DNA of 46,988 nt from Nocardia alni (GTDB lineage: Bacteria; Actinomycetota; Actinomycetes; Mycobacteriales; Mycobacteriaceae): assembly GCF_019038435.1 (NCBI RefSeq), contig NZ_JAGPOX010000074.1, forward strand, positions 1-46,988, given 5' to 3'. Shown in pieces: positions 1 through 7,252 of the stretch (its first letter is position 1; each line of letters opens with the position of its first letter). The notes below the pieces were generated by a model. The model saw only the letters and a list, made by a program, of their open reading frames with translations. It was not told where the DNA came from and did not search any database. The position numbers were made by a program, and so were the translations under genes.

Positions 1-2
1 AA

Positions 3-179
3 GACGAATGGGCCGCAGTCCTGGAAGACCCACAGAAACTCTCCCGATTCGTCTCATTCGTCAACGCCCCCGACCAAGCCGACCCCACCATCGCCTTCGA
101 CGACACCGGAGAACGCAAGGTACCGGTGCTGCTCGGCCTGCCCGAGATGCCCCGTAATACCGCCATCCATGGGAAATAG
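3..179 (+). CDS. nirB: Nitrite reductase (NADH) large subunit, C-terminal end (5' partial)
   Basis: Open from the window edge in frame 3 and ending at TAG 177-179, 58 residues visible. The visible part reads DEWAAVLEDPQKL, then FVSFVNAPDQADPTIAF, which resembles the extreme C-terminus of actinobacterial NirB, the sirohaem/Fe-S subunit that reduces nitrite to ammonium with NAD(P)H. No catalytic domain lies inside the window. The assignment rests on this tail and on the next gene being nirD, 65 bp downstream on the same strand, the standard nirBD order. Codons here favour C-ending and A-ending synonyms more than in the genes that follow. Confidence 0.75.
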   Translation, partial: DEWAAVLEDPQKLSRFVSFVNAPDQADPTIAFDDTGERKVPVLLGLPEMPRNTAIHGK

Positions 180-244
180 GCGCGTAATCACGCCGAAACA
201 CTGCGTCTGTACCAATAGGTAAGGCGTTCGGAGGAGACAGACCG

Positions 245-628
245 ATGACCGTGATCGATACACCCGTACTAACCCCCGCTCGCACGGTTTCCTGGACTCG
301 TGCCTGCCGGTTCGAGCAGCTGATCCCTGGTCGGGGGGTCGCCGTGCTACTGCAGGGCGGCCGGCAGGCTGCGCTGTTCCTGCTGCCCGAGGGCACCCTC
401 TACGCCCTCGGCAACGTGGACCCGTTCGGGCGGGCGGCGGTCATGTCGCGCGGTATCGTCGGGGATCGCGCCGGGGAGCCGGTGGTGGCCTCGCCGCTGT
501 TGAAGCAGGCGTTCTCCCTGGTGGACGGCCGGTGCCTGGACGACGACGCGGCGGTGCTGCCGGTCTACGCCGTGCGCGTGGACTCCGGCATCGTGTCGGT
601 GTCCAGTGAACCGGTGGAGTGTCCATGA
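245..628 (+). CDS. nirD: Nitrite reductase (NADH) small subunit NirD
   Basis: 127 residues, the usual NirD length. NirD is the small Rieske-fold partner of NirB in assimilatory nitrite reduction in the cytoplasm. The sequence shows the NirD pattern: an N-terminal WTRACRFEQLIPGRGVAVLL strand, LPEGTLYALGNVDPF, then a block ending LPVYAVRV. The Cys-His ligand pairs of true Rieske proteins are absent (NVDPF and SPLLKQAF occupy those places), which is normal for NirD. The start is supported by GGAGGAG about 8 bases upstream. Its TGA stop overlaps the ATG of the next gene (ATGA at 625-628), implying translational coupling within a nirBD-nnaR operon. Confidence 0.88.
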   Translation: MTVIDTPVLTPARTVSWTRACRFEQLIPGRGVAVLLQGGRQAALFLLPEGTLYALGNVDPFGRAAVMSRGIVGDRAGEPVVASPLLKQAFSLVDGRCLDDDAAVLPVYAVRVDSGIVSVSSEPVECP

Positions 629-1953
629 CCGATCGCCCGATCAGCGCCACACCCGACAACACTCCGCTGGACGGCTTCACCGTCGGCATCACCGCCGCCC
701 GGCGGGCCGAGGAACTCGCCACGATACTGATCCGCCGGGGCGCGACCGTCATCGCCGCGCCGGCCATTCGCATCATCCCGCTGGCCGACGACACCGAATT
801 GGAGCGGGTGACGCGGCAGTTGGTCTCGGAGCCGCCGCAGATCACCGTCGCCACCACCGGAATCGGCTTCCGTGGCTGGATGGAGGCCGCGGAGGGGTGG
901 GGCCTGGCCGAAGATCTGCGCGCGACACTGGGCTCCACGCGTTTGCTTGCCCGCGGTCCGAAGGCCAAGGGCGCCATCCGCGCCGCCGATCTGCGGGAGG
1001 AATGGTCGCCCGGCTCGGAATCCTCGGCCGAGGTGTTGGACCACCTGCTCGCCGAGGGGGTGGAGGGCGTCCGGGTGGCGGTGCAGTTGCACGGCGCCAC
1101 CACCGAATGGGAGCCGGTGCCCGACTTCTGTGAGGTATTGCGTTGCGCGGGAGCCGATGTGGTGCCCGTGCCGGTGTATCGCTGGATCCCGCCGGAGGAT
1201 CGGGCCCCGATGGACCGGATGCTCGAGGCGATCATCACCGGCGGATTGGACTGCGTCACCTTCACCAGCGCACCCGCGGTGGCCTCGATGTTGATGCGCG
1301 CCAAGGAAACCGGGCTGCTCGAGGCGGTGCTGCACGCTCTTCGTACACGGGTGCTGCCCGCCTGCGTCGGGCCGATCACCGCCGCCCCGCTCGAGGAGCT
1401 GGGCGTGCGCACGACGATGCCGGAGCGGGCCCGGTTGGGGGCGCTGGCCCGGCACGTCGCCGAGGAACTTCCCCGGCGCGCCAACCGGATGCGCGCGGCC
1501 GGACATGATCTGAGCGTGCGTGGGGGATGCGTGGTCGTGGACGGGACGCCGCGTCTGCTCGCGCCCGCGCCGATGGCGTTGATGCGGGCGTTGACCCGCC
1601 AGCCGGGCCGCGTGGTGTCGCGGGCCGATCTGCTGGCGGTGCTGCCCGGCGGCGGTGACGACACCCATGCTGTGGAGACCGGGATCGCGCGGTTGCGGGC
1701 CGGGCTGGGTGCGCCGAAAGTCATTCAGACGGTGGTGAAGCGGGGTTATCGGCTGGCGATGGATCCGACCGACTGTGTGGACAACACTCCGCAGCGGGTG
1801 GACAGTAGTCCGCGTCCGGTCGAGCGCACCCTGCGCGCTGTCGATGAGCCGTTGCGTCCAGTGGGCAATGCTCCGCGTCCTAACCCGATGCCCCCGGGAG
1901 GGGCAGGTTACGGCTCGTCGGCGCAACCGGTTTCGATCGCCAGGGTGTGGTGA
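625..1953 (+). CDS. nnaR: NnaR-type regulator: HemD-like domain fused to winged helix
   Basis: 442 residues. Residues about 10-270 have the uroporphyrinogen-III synthase (HemD) fold (start LDGFTVGITAARRAEELATIL; FTSAPAVASM; GPITAAPLEELG). Residues about 300-377 form an OmpR/PhoB-type winged helix (VVSRADLL, HAVETGIARLRAGLG, TVVKRGYRL). This architecture and the place behind nirBD match NnaR of Streptomyces and M. smegmatis, a nitrate/nitrite assimilation activator that works with GlnR; Rv0260c is similar. ATG 625 is preferred over GTG 619 because GGAG at 615-618 is properly spaced and the start overlaps the nirD stop. The tail after residue 385 is unusual: five 7-residue repeats of the type x-P-x-R-x-V-D. 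Catalytic HemD activity is not implied. Confidence 0.82.
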   Translation: MTDRPISATPDNTPLDGFTVGITAARRAEELATILIRRGATVIAAPAIRIIPLADDTELERVTRQLVSEPPQITVATTGIGFRGWMEAAEGWGLAEDLRATLGSTRLLARGPKAKGAIRAADLREEWSPGSESSAEVLDHLLAEGVEGVRVAVQLHGATTEWEPVPDFCEVLRCAGADVVPVPVYRWIPPEDRAPMDRMLEAIITGGLDCVTFTSAPAVASMLMRAKETGLLEAVLHALRTRVLPACVGPITAAPLEELGVRTTMPERARLGALARHVAEELPRRANRMRAAGHDLSVRGGCVVVDGTPRLLAPAPMALMRALTRQPGRVVSRADLLAVLPGGGDDTHAVETGIARLRAGLGAPKVIQTVVKRGYRLAMDPTDCVDNTPQRVDSSPRPVERTLRAVDEPLRPVGNAPRPNPMPPGGAGYGSSAQPVSIARVW

Positions 1954-1973
1954 CTGCGAACCTTGCTGTGCCC

Positions 1974-2171
1974 CGTCATTCCCGCGTGCTGACCCGAAAA
2001 TCAACGCGATCGGGCACGCGTCAGCACCCGGCGGAGCCGCATCGGCGAGCGCCACACCGATTTCAGCTTTCAACAAGCTCCCGCGCCAGCGGGGACAAAG
2101 GTCTTTGGCGGGAATCCACCTGGTACGCATAGGGTTACGGTGGATCCCGGCCAAAGCACGCCAGGATGACG
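1974..2171. repeat. Nested inverted repeat in the nnaR-AKR spacer
   Basis: Outer arms CCGTCATTCCCGCGTGCT (1974-1991) and AGCACGCCAGGATGACGG (2154-2171) pair at 15 of 18 positions. Inner arms TTTGGCGGGAATCCACC (2104-2120) and GGTGGATCCCGGCCAAA (2139-2155) pair at 15 of 17 positions around an 18-base loop. On the right side the inner and outer arms are contiguous; on the left they are separated by about 110 bases. This looks like a MITE-type or dispersed palindromic element whose left arm was split. No ORF inside is credible. Confidence 0.6.
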
Positions 2172-2311
2172 GGGTTCGGGTGTCCTGCTGATGCGGCTCG
2201 GTGCCTGGTTGATGGGGCGTATGAGCCCGGTTGATGGGGCTGGGTTGCTCGGCTGACGGGGCTTGGGTGCCCGGATGATCGGCTGGGTGCCGGGGATGAC
2301 GGGCTGGGTCA
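2166..2311. repeat. Degenerate 21-22 bp tandem repeat, about seven copies
   Basis: Successive units begin at 2166, 2188, 2209, 2231, 2253, 2275 and 2296, each starting TGA(T/C)GGGGCT-like and ending near GGTGCCCGG; the last unit is partial and runs into the stop codon of the aldo/keto reductase gene at 2309-2311. Unit length is 21 or 22 bases, not a multiple of three throughout, so this is unlikely to be coding. It fills the rest of the nnaR-AKR spacer. Confidence 0.6.
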
Positions 2312-3394
2312 GGCGTGGGTCTGGATCTTCAGGTCGCCGCTGATCACGGTGCGGGTCATGTCCCGGCCGAGCATGTTGTGCGGGAAAATCGGTGTGACGG
2401 CACTGATCTCGTCGAGGCGGGCCAGGTGGGTGGCGTCGAATTCGACGTCCAGCGCGCCCAGGTTGTCCTCGAGCTGGGCGGGGGTGCGCGCGCCGATGAT
2501 GGGCGCGGTGACCGCCGGGTTGCGCAGTGTCCAGGCCAGGGCCACCTGGGCCGGGGACTTGCCCAGCTCCGCCGCGACCTTCGTGACCTCCTCGGCGATC
2601 CGCAGGCTGCGCTCGGTGAGCGAGCCCTGGGCCAGGGCGACGTCCTTGCGCGTGCCTTCGGGGGAGGTCGTCCCCTGCGCCGTGATGTCCGTGACCTGCG
2701 CTCGCAGGTCCGCGGCGGTGTACTTCCCGGTCAGCACCCCGCTGGCCAGTGGGGACCAGGGGATCACACCCAGACCCATCTCCTGCGCCATGGGGATCAG
2801 ATCATGCTCCACGGTGCGTTCGGCGAGGCTGTACTCGATCTGCAGCGCCACCAGCGGTGACCAGCCGCGCAGGTCGGCGATGGCCTGCATGCGGGAGACC
2901 TGCCAGGCCGGGGCGTCGGAGATCGCCACGTACAGCAGCTTGCCCTGGCGGACCAGATCGTCCATCCCGCGCAGGATCTCCTCGACCGGCGTCGTGAAGT
3001 CCCAGGCGTGCAGGTAGAGCAGGTCGATGTAGTCCGTATTCAGCTTCCGCAGGCTGTCTTCCACCGAGGCGACCATGCTCTTGCGGCTGTTACCACCGGA
3101 ATTGGGGTCGCCCGGCCGCCGCAGCATCGTGTACTTGGTCGCCAGGACCAGCGCCTCGCGATTATCGCGCGTGAACTCGCCGAGCAGGCGCTCGGAGCTG
3201 CCGTTGGTGTAGACGTTCGCGGTGTCGATGAAGTTGCCGCCGCGTTCGACGTACAGATCGAACAGCTTGCGCGCGTCATCGGTGCCGGCGCCCCAGCCCC
3301 AATCGTCGCCGAAGGTCATCGTGCCCAGTGCCAGCGGCGAGACCCGCAGTCCGGAGCGTCCCAGCAACCGGTAGGTGTCCAGGGTGAGGGACAT
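2309..3394 (-). CDS. Aldo/keto reductase
   Basis: 361 residues, a cytoplasmic NADPH-dependent oxidoreductase of the AKR family (YajO/PdxI-like aldo-keto reductases). The catalytic tetrad is visible: Asp57, Tyr62 (FIDTANVYTNGSSE), Lys87 (LATKYTM) and His129 (LLYLHAWD). The C-terminal nucleotide-binding part holds IPWSPLASGVLTGKY and PIIGARTPAQLEDNLGAL. The ATG at 3394 follows a strong AGGAGG. It is transcribed away from an XRE regulator gene across a 136 bp divergent promoter, the usual layout in which the regulator controls the reductase. Substrate cannot be read from the sequence. Confidence 0.88.
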   Translation of the reverse strand: MSLTLDTYRLLGRSGLRVSPLALGTMTFGDDWGWGAGTDDARKLFDLYVERGGNFIDTANVYTNGSSERLLGEFTRDNREALVLATKYTMLRRPGDPNSGGNSRKSMVASVEDSLRKLNTDYIDLLYLHAWDFTTPVEEILRGMDDLVRQGKLLYVAISDAPAWQVSRMQAIADLRGWSPLVALQIEYSLAERTVEHDLIPMAQEMGLGVIPWSPLASGVLTGKYTAADLRAQVTDITAQGTTSPEGTRKDVALAQGSLTERSLRIAEEVTKVAAELGKSPAQVALAWTLRNPAVTAPIIGARTPAQLEDNLGALDVEFDATHLARLDEISAVTPIFPHNMLGRDMTRTVISGDLKIQTHA

Positions 3395-3473
3395 CGTGTC
3401 CTCCTGTATTCGTATTTTCTATGTCGGAATCCAGTCTGTTTCGCCGCGCGGACCGGGGTAAGGGAGAGATCTG

Positions 3474-3494
3474 CCCAGGAAGAATGTGCCTGGG
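3474..3494. promoter_or_regulatory. Candidate operator between AKR and XRE regulator genes
   Basis: CCCAGG (3474-3479) and CCTGGG (3489-3494) form a perfect 6-bp inverted repeat around a 9-base spacer in the divergent intergenic region. Half-site spacing suits a dimeric helix-turn-helix protein; the adjacent XRE regulator is the obvious candidate ligand (inference). Confidence 0.4.
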
Positions 3495-3530
3495 AACGCC
3501 GGTCCCACCCTCGCCGTAGGATCGATCGTG

Positions 3531-4364
3531 ATGACCCGCACCGTGGATACCACCCAGGAGTTGGCCGCTTTTCTGCGGACCCGGCGCGAGCGCCTGGACC
3601 CGCGCGATTTCGGCCTGCCGCAGCGGCGTCAGTCCCGGCGTACCCCCGGCCTGCGCCGCGAGGAGGTCGCCGACCTGGCCGGGGTCAGCACCGACTATGT
3701 GGTCCGGCTGGAGCAGGGCCGCGGGCTGCGACCCTCGGCCGAGGTGCTCGAGGCGCTGGCCCGGGCGTTGCGCCTGGCCCCAGACGAGCGGGTGTATCTG
3801 TTCGACCTGGCCCAGCACCGCATGCCCAACGCCGATAAACCGGCGATGATCCCGGACCCGGCGCTGGTGCGTCTCATGGCCGACCTGTCGCCGCGTCCGG
3901 CGATGCTGGTCAACCATCGCTTCGACGTGCTGGCCTGGAACCGCGAAATGACCCTTCTGCTGGTGGATTTCGACACCCTGCCCTTGTCGCAGCGCAATTC
4001 GATGTGGCTGTGCCTCAATCATCCGCAGCTGTGCGGGGATTTCTACGTCGAGCGCGAACGCGTGGTGCGCGAGGGCATCGCCGATCTGCGTGCGGCGTGG
4101 GCGGCGCACCCGGACGATCAGGCCCTGGCCGATCTCATTCACGAATTCACCACTGGTGATTCGGAATTCGCCCGGCTGTGGGCGCGGCGCGATGTCAAGG
4201 TCAACGGCCGTGGGACCAAGGTGATGCGGCATCCGGAGGTCGGGCGGGTCGCGGTGGAGTTCGAAGTGCTGATACCGGTGGAGGATCCGGATCAGCGACT
4301 GGTGATCTACCGGGCGGCCGACGCGGACAGTCAGGCCGCGCTGGATCGGCTCTGCGCGGAATAA
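3531..4364 (+). CDS. XRE-family regulator with MmyB-like ligand-binding domain
   Basis: 277 residues from ATG 3531; an in-frame upstream extension to 3486 has no ribosome binding site and is not preferred. Residues about 8-80 are an XRE helix-turn-helix typical of the MmyB class (FLRTRRERLDP, RRTPGLRREEVADLAGVSTDYVVRLEQGR). Residues about 105-270 are the MmyB-like C-terminal domain (FDVLAWNREMTLLLVDF, NSMWLCLNHP, EFARLWARRDV, G-K-HPEVG). Members of this class usually repress or activate a neighbouring reductase gene and are thought to bind small lipids; here the divergent aldo/keto reductase is the likely target. Confidence 0.88.
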   Translation: MTRTVDTTQELAAFLRTRRERLDPRDFGLPQRRQSRRTPGLRREEVADLAGVSTDYVVRLEQGRGLRPSAEVLEALARALRLAPDERVYLFDLAQHRMPNADKPAMIPDPALVRLMADLSPRPAMLVNHRFDVLAWNREMTLLLVDFDTLPLSQRNSMWLCLNHPQLCGDFYVERERVVREGIADLRAAWAAHPDDQALADLIHEFTTGDSEFARLWARRDVKVNGRGTKVMRHPEVGRVAVEFEVLIPVEDPDQRLVIYRAADADSQAALDRLCAE

Positions 4365-4554
4365 TGTCGAGGGTGTGCGCCTGACTCGGGCGTGACGAGC
4401 CGGTCTGCCCCGGCGCCTCAGATGGCTGATCGCGCAAAAATTGCTGCTCGGGGGAGACGGCGCGGCCGACATCACCGCGCTGCGTGCGCACGGGCAGGAC
4501 GAACACGCGCGCTGATGCGGGCGGGGGTTCTTCTGCTCGAGGCATACTCGACAT

Positions 4555-5529
4555 ATGCACCGGCCGCTACGTTGCCTGTTCGTCCTGTTAGCTGTGGTCG
4601 CCTCACTGTTTCCCGCGGTCGCGTCCGCCGACACCGGCCGAGGTCCGGCGATCCTGGATGTGCGGCCGCTCGGTGGGCGTCAGTATCAGGTCGTCGTCTA
4701 CTCCGCCGCGATGAACAGGCCGATCGCGCTGTGGGTTTCGCATCCGGATGCGCCCGCTCCCGCGCTGTATCTGCTCAACGCCGTCGACGGCGGTGAGGAC
4801 GGCGGTCCGTGGAACGTCCGCACCGACGCGGCGAAGTTCTTCGCCGACAAGCCGGTCAATGTGATCGTGCCGATCGGCGGGCGGGCCAGCTACTACACCG
4901 ATTGGCTCGCCGATGACCCGGTGCTGGGCCGCAACGAGTGGGCCACCTTCCTGACTCATGAACTGCCGCCGCTGTTGAACGCGCGTTTTCACATGACCGG
5001 CCGCAATGCCGTCGCGGGAGTGTCGATGTCGGGCACCTCGGCGCTGGATCTGGCGATCCAGGCGCCGGGGATGTATCAGGCCGCCGGGGTGTACAGCGGC
5101 TGCCCCGCCACCAGTGATGCGACGGCGCGGGCGCTGGTGTACTCGCAACTCGCGACGTTCGGCGCGAACGCCGCCAATATGTGGGGCGCACCGGGAAACA
5201 TCGACTGGACCGCACACGATCCGGTGGTCAACGCGGGCCGGTTGCGCGGGGTGGCGATGTACATCTCGGCCGGTACCGGCGCCGCGGGCGCGCACGACAC
5301 CCTGGCCGATCCCTCGATCGGCGGTCCCGGCGGACTGGTCAACCGCGTCACGGTGGGCGGCGTGATGGAGAGCGTGGTGAACAACTGCACCCGTACGTTC
5401 ACCGACCGGCTTGCGGCGCTGGGGATTCCGGCCACCGTGGTCTTCCACCCCGGCACCCACTCGTGGCCGTACTGGCAGGACGACCTGCACAACTCCTGGC
5501 GGGTCTTCGCCCCGGCGCTCGGGGTGTGA
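4555..5529 (+). CDS. Secreted Ag85/mycolyltransferase-like esterase
   Basis: 324 residues with an N-terminal signal peptide (about residues 1-25, cut after VASA). The body is an esterase D/antigen 85-type alpha/beta hydrolase: PIGGRASYYTDW, nucleophile Ser157 in AGVSMSG, and His302 in GTHSWPYWQDDL, a motif shared with Ag85 mycolyltransferases. Proteins of this family esterify trehalose and arabinogalactan with mycolic acids in the cell wall, consistent with a mycolate-producing host; whether this paralogue is a transferase or a plain esterase is not shown. A -10-like CATACT ends 6 bases before the ATG, suggesting a leaderless transcript. The TfoX-like gene follows after 2 bases. Confidence 0.85.
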   Translation: MHRPLRCLFVLLAVVASLFPAVASADTGRGPAILDVRPLGGRQYQVVVYSAAMNRPIALWVSHPDAPAPALYLLNAVDGGEDGGPWNVRTDAAKFFADKPVNVIVPIGGRASYYTDWLADDPVLGRNEWATFLTHELPPLLNARFHMTGRNAVAGVSMSGTSALDLAIQAPGMYQAAGVYSGCPATSDATARALVYSQLATFGANAANMWGAPGNIDWTAHDPVVNAGRLRGVAMYISAGTGAAGAHDTLADPSIGGPGGLVNRVTVGGVMESVVNNCTRTFTDRLAALGIPATVVFHPGTHSWPYWQDDLHNSWRVFAPALGV

Positions 5530-5531
5530 TC

Positions 5532-5867
5532 ATGGCGTACGACGAGGAACTGGCCGAGCGGATCCGGGACCTGCTCGGTCCCACGTTGCCGGAGATGGCC
5601 GAGAAGAAGATGTTCGGCGGGCTGGGCTTCATGGTCGGCGGCAATATGGCGCTGGCGGCCAGCGGGCGGGGCGGGCTGATGGTGCGGGTGGATCCCGAGG
5701 AGGCCGAATCGCTCATCGACGGCGAGTCGGTATCGCCCATGGTCATGGGCGGTCGTCAGATGAACAACTGGCTGCAGGTCACCCTTGGAGTTGTCGAGGA
5801 CGACGCGGCGCTACAGGAGTGGATCGAGCGTGGTGTCGCGTACGCGCGCACCCTCCCGCCGAAGTAG
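5532..5867 (+). CDS. TfoX N-terminal domain protein
   Basis: 111 residues starting at ATG 5532, only 2 bases after the esterase stop, so probably co-transcribed. The sequence is a stand-alone TfoX N-terminal domain: RIRDLLGPTLPEMAEKKMFGGLGFMVGGNMA followed by LMVRVDPEEAESL and a C-terminal helix (LQEWIERGVAYARTL). In gammaproteobacteria TfoX promotes competence, but short actinobacterial homologues have no established role. An ORF in this frame extends upstream inside the esterase gene but is a shadow. Confidence 0.82.
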   Translation: MAYDEELAERIRDLLGPTLPEMAEKKMFGGLGFMVGGNMALAASGRGGLMVRVDPEEAESLIDGESVSPMVMGGRQMNNWLQVTLGVVEDDAALQEWIERGVAYARTLPPK

Positions 5868-5872
5868 CCGGC

Positions 5873-6499
5873 TCAGTCCCGCGGCGCCTGCAGGGCCGGG
5901 AACCAGATGTCGGTCAGCACCTCCGCGGCCTGGGCGGCGGTGACATCGATGGCGCCCTGCATGGCCCACCGGGTGAAGAAGCGTTCAAGCTGGGCGACCA
6001 GCAGTTCGATGCGCAGCCGGGCCTCGTCGCGGCGCTCGCGCGGCCAGCGGGACAGGTAGGCGGGCATGCCGTCGGCGAGGGTCATGATGCCCTCGCGGGC
6101 CACTTCGCGGAATTCGGGTTCCAGGGCGGTCGCCTCGTCCCAGGCGGGCAGCAGATCCTTGTTCTGCACGAACCATCCGATCGCGCGGGTCATCCAGGCG
6201 CCGAATTCGCCGCGTGATCCGGTGAGCAGCACTCGGTCCAGATCCTCGTAGAACTGGCGGACGCCGGCGAGCGTGCCCTCGGCGCCGATCGCGCGCAGCA
6301 CCTCGGTCTTCCCGGTGAAGTGCAGGTAGAAGGTGGCGCGGCTGCATCCGACCGCGGCCGCGATGTCGTCCACGCGCACGCTCGAATAGCCCCGGGTGAC
6401 GAACAGCTCCCGAGCGGCCTGGAGGATGCGCTCATGGGTCAGGCGTTTCTGTTCCTCGCGAAGCGAGCCGCGACGGGGTTCCTCCGGCATGTCAGTCAT
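5873..6499 (-). CDS. TetR-family transcriptional regulator
   Basis: 208 residues from ATG 6499; a GTG at 6520 lies inside the operator and is less likely. Residues about 20-65 hold the TetR helix-turn-helix (THERILQAARELFVTRGY, VRVDDIAAAVGCSRATFYLHFTGK). The C-terminal ligand domain (about 70-205) has no recognisable specificity. It ends 5 bases from the TfoX-like gene, convergently. A perfect palindrome sits 16 bases upstream of its start (6515-6541), indicating autoregulation. The divergent neighbour is a broken gene, so the original target may have been lost. Confidence 0.88.
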   Translation of the reverse strand: MTDMPEEPRRGSLREEQKRLTHERILQAARELFVTRGYSSVRVDDIAAAVGCSRATFYLHFTGKTEVLRAIGAEGTLAGVRQFYEDLDRVLLTGSRGEFGAWMTRAIGWFVQNKDLLPAWDEATALEPEFREVAREGIMTLADGMPAYLSRWPRERRDEARLRIELLVAQLERFFTRWAMQGAIDVTAAQAAEVLTDIWFPALQAPRD

Positions 6500-6514
6500 A
6501 GTAGACGATCTGTA

Positions 6515-6541
6515 ACTCACTAGACGCTATGTCTAGTGAGT
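6515..6541. promoter_or_regulatory. Perfect palindromic TetR operator
   Basis: ACTCACTAGAC (6515-6525) and GTCTAGTGAGT (6531-6541) are an exact 11-bp inverted repeat with spacer GCTAT, placed between the TetR gene and the divergent pseudogene. The core TAGACGCTATGTCTA resembles the core TAGACGTTACGTCT in front of the second SDR-TetR pair near 32.9 kb. Confidence 0.75.
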
Positions 6542-7146
6542 GTTAGTGTGGCTCGCGTCACGCGAACTGCCCCGGGTGTGCGTCATCGGCGCCGGTCCGT
6601 CGGGGATCACCACGGCGAAGCGGCTGGCCGAACACGGCATTCCCTTCGACTGTTACGAGGCCTCCGGCGAGGTCGGCGGCAACTGGTATTTCAAGAATCC
6701 GAACGGCATGTCGGCGTGCTATCAGAGCCTGCACATCGATACCTCCACGTACCGTTTGCAATTCGAGGACTACCCGGCGCCCGCGGACTGGCCGGACTTT
6801 CCGCGACAGCGCGTTTGGTGGTCAAGGCTGAGCGGACGAAGGTTCCTCTCGCCGGAGGCCATCGGGCTCATCTTCGACCAGCAGTCCGACGGCGTCGACC
6901 TGGCGCTGCTGATCCCGCTGCGGTTCGGCATCGGTTTACGGCCTGCCGCATCCGCGGACCGTGCCACACGTGCCGCCGGGGCGGGTGTGCTGGTGGGCCG
7001 GATACGGCGGGGCCATGGTCGTCAACGACCTGGATCGCCGGATCACCTTCGTCTATGTCATGAATCGCATGGCTGACGGGCTGATCGGCTCGGACCGCTC
7101 GGATGCGTATCTGAAGGTCACCTTCGACGCCGGTTCCACTCTGTGA
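6540..7146 (+). pseudogene. Chimeric remnant: flavin monooxygenase head plus frameshifted serine-hydrolase tail
   Basis: The first about 90 codons read as the N-terminus of a flavin-containing monooxygenase: VCVIGAGPSGITTAKRLAEH (FAD-binding GxGxxG), then VGGNWYF and YPAPADWPDFP. After about 6810 the same frame becomes the C-terminal part of a class-C beta-lactamase-like serine hydrolase (FLSPEAIGLIFDQQSDGVD, PLRFGIG). The reading frame then breaks in a TTT run at 6935-6937; removing one T restores GYGLPHPRTVPHVPPGR and the typical ending GGAMVVNDLDRRITFVYVMN through TGA 7144-7146. Two unrelated genes were joined, presumably by deletion, and the second then gained a one-base insertion. Neither domain can be functional as it stands. 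Confidence 0.75.
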
Positions 7147-7252
7147 GGCATGTGCTCGACAAGTGCGGAAATGTACTGGTAGGGGTCTGGGTGGCAGCGT
7201 GCGCGGCGTGATCCGCAGTGGTGCTGCGCTCGACTCGAGAGAGAGGATGTCG

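Noticed and set aside
441..2154. Long minus-strand ORFs (427 and 529 codons) opposite nnaR
   Set aside because: Arg/Pro/Ser-rich shadow frames caused by high third-position GC in nnaR; no domain.
2166..2311. Tandem repeat as a CRISPR array
   Set aside because: Units are contiguous with no spacers and no cas genes are present.
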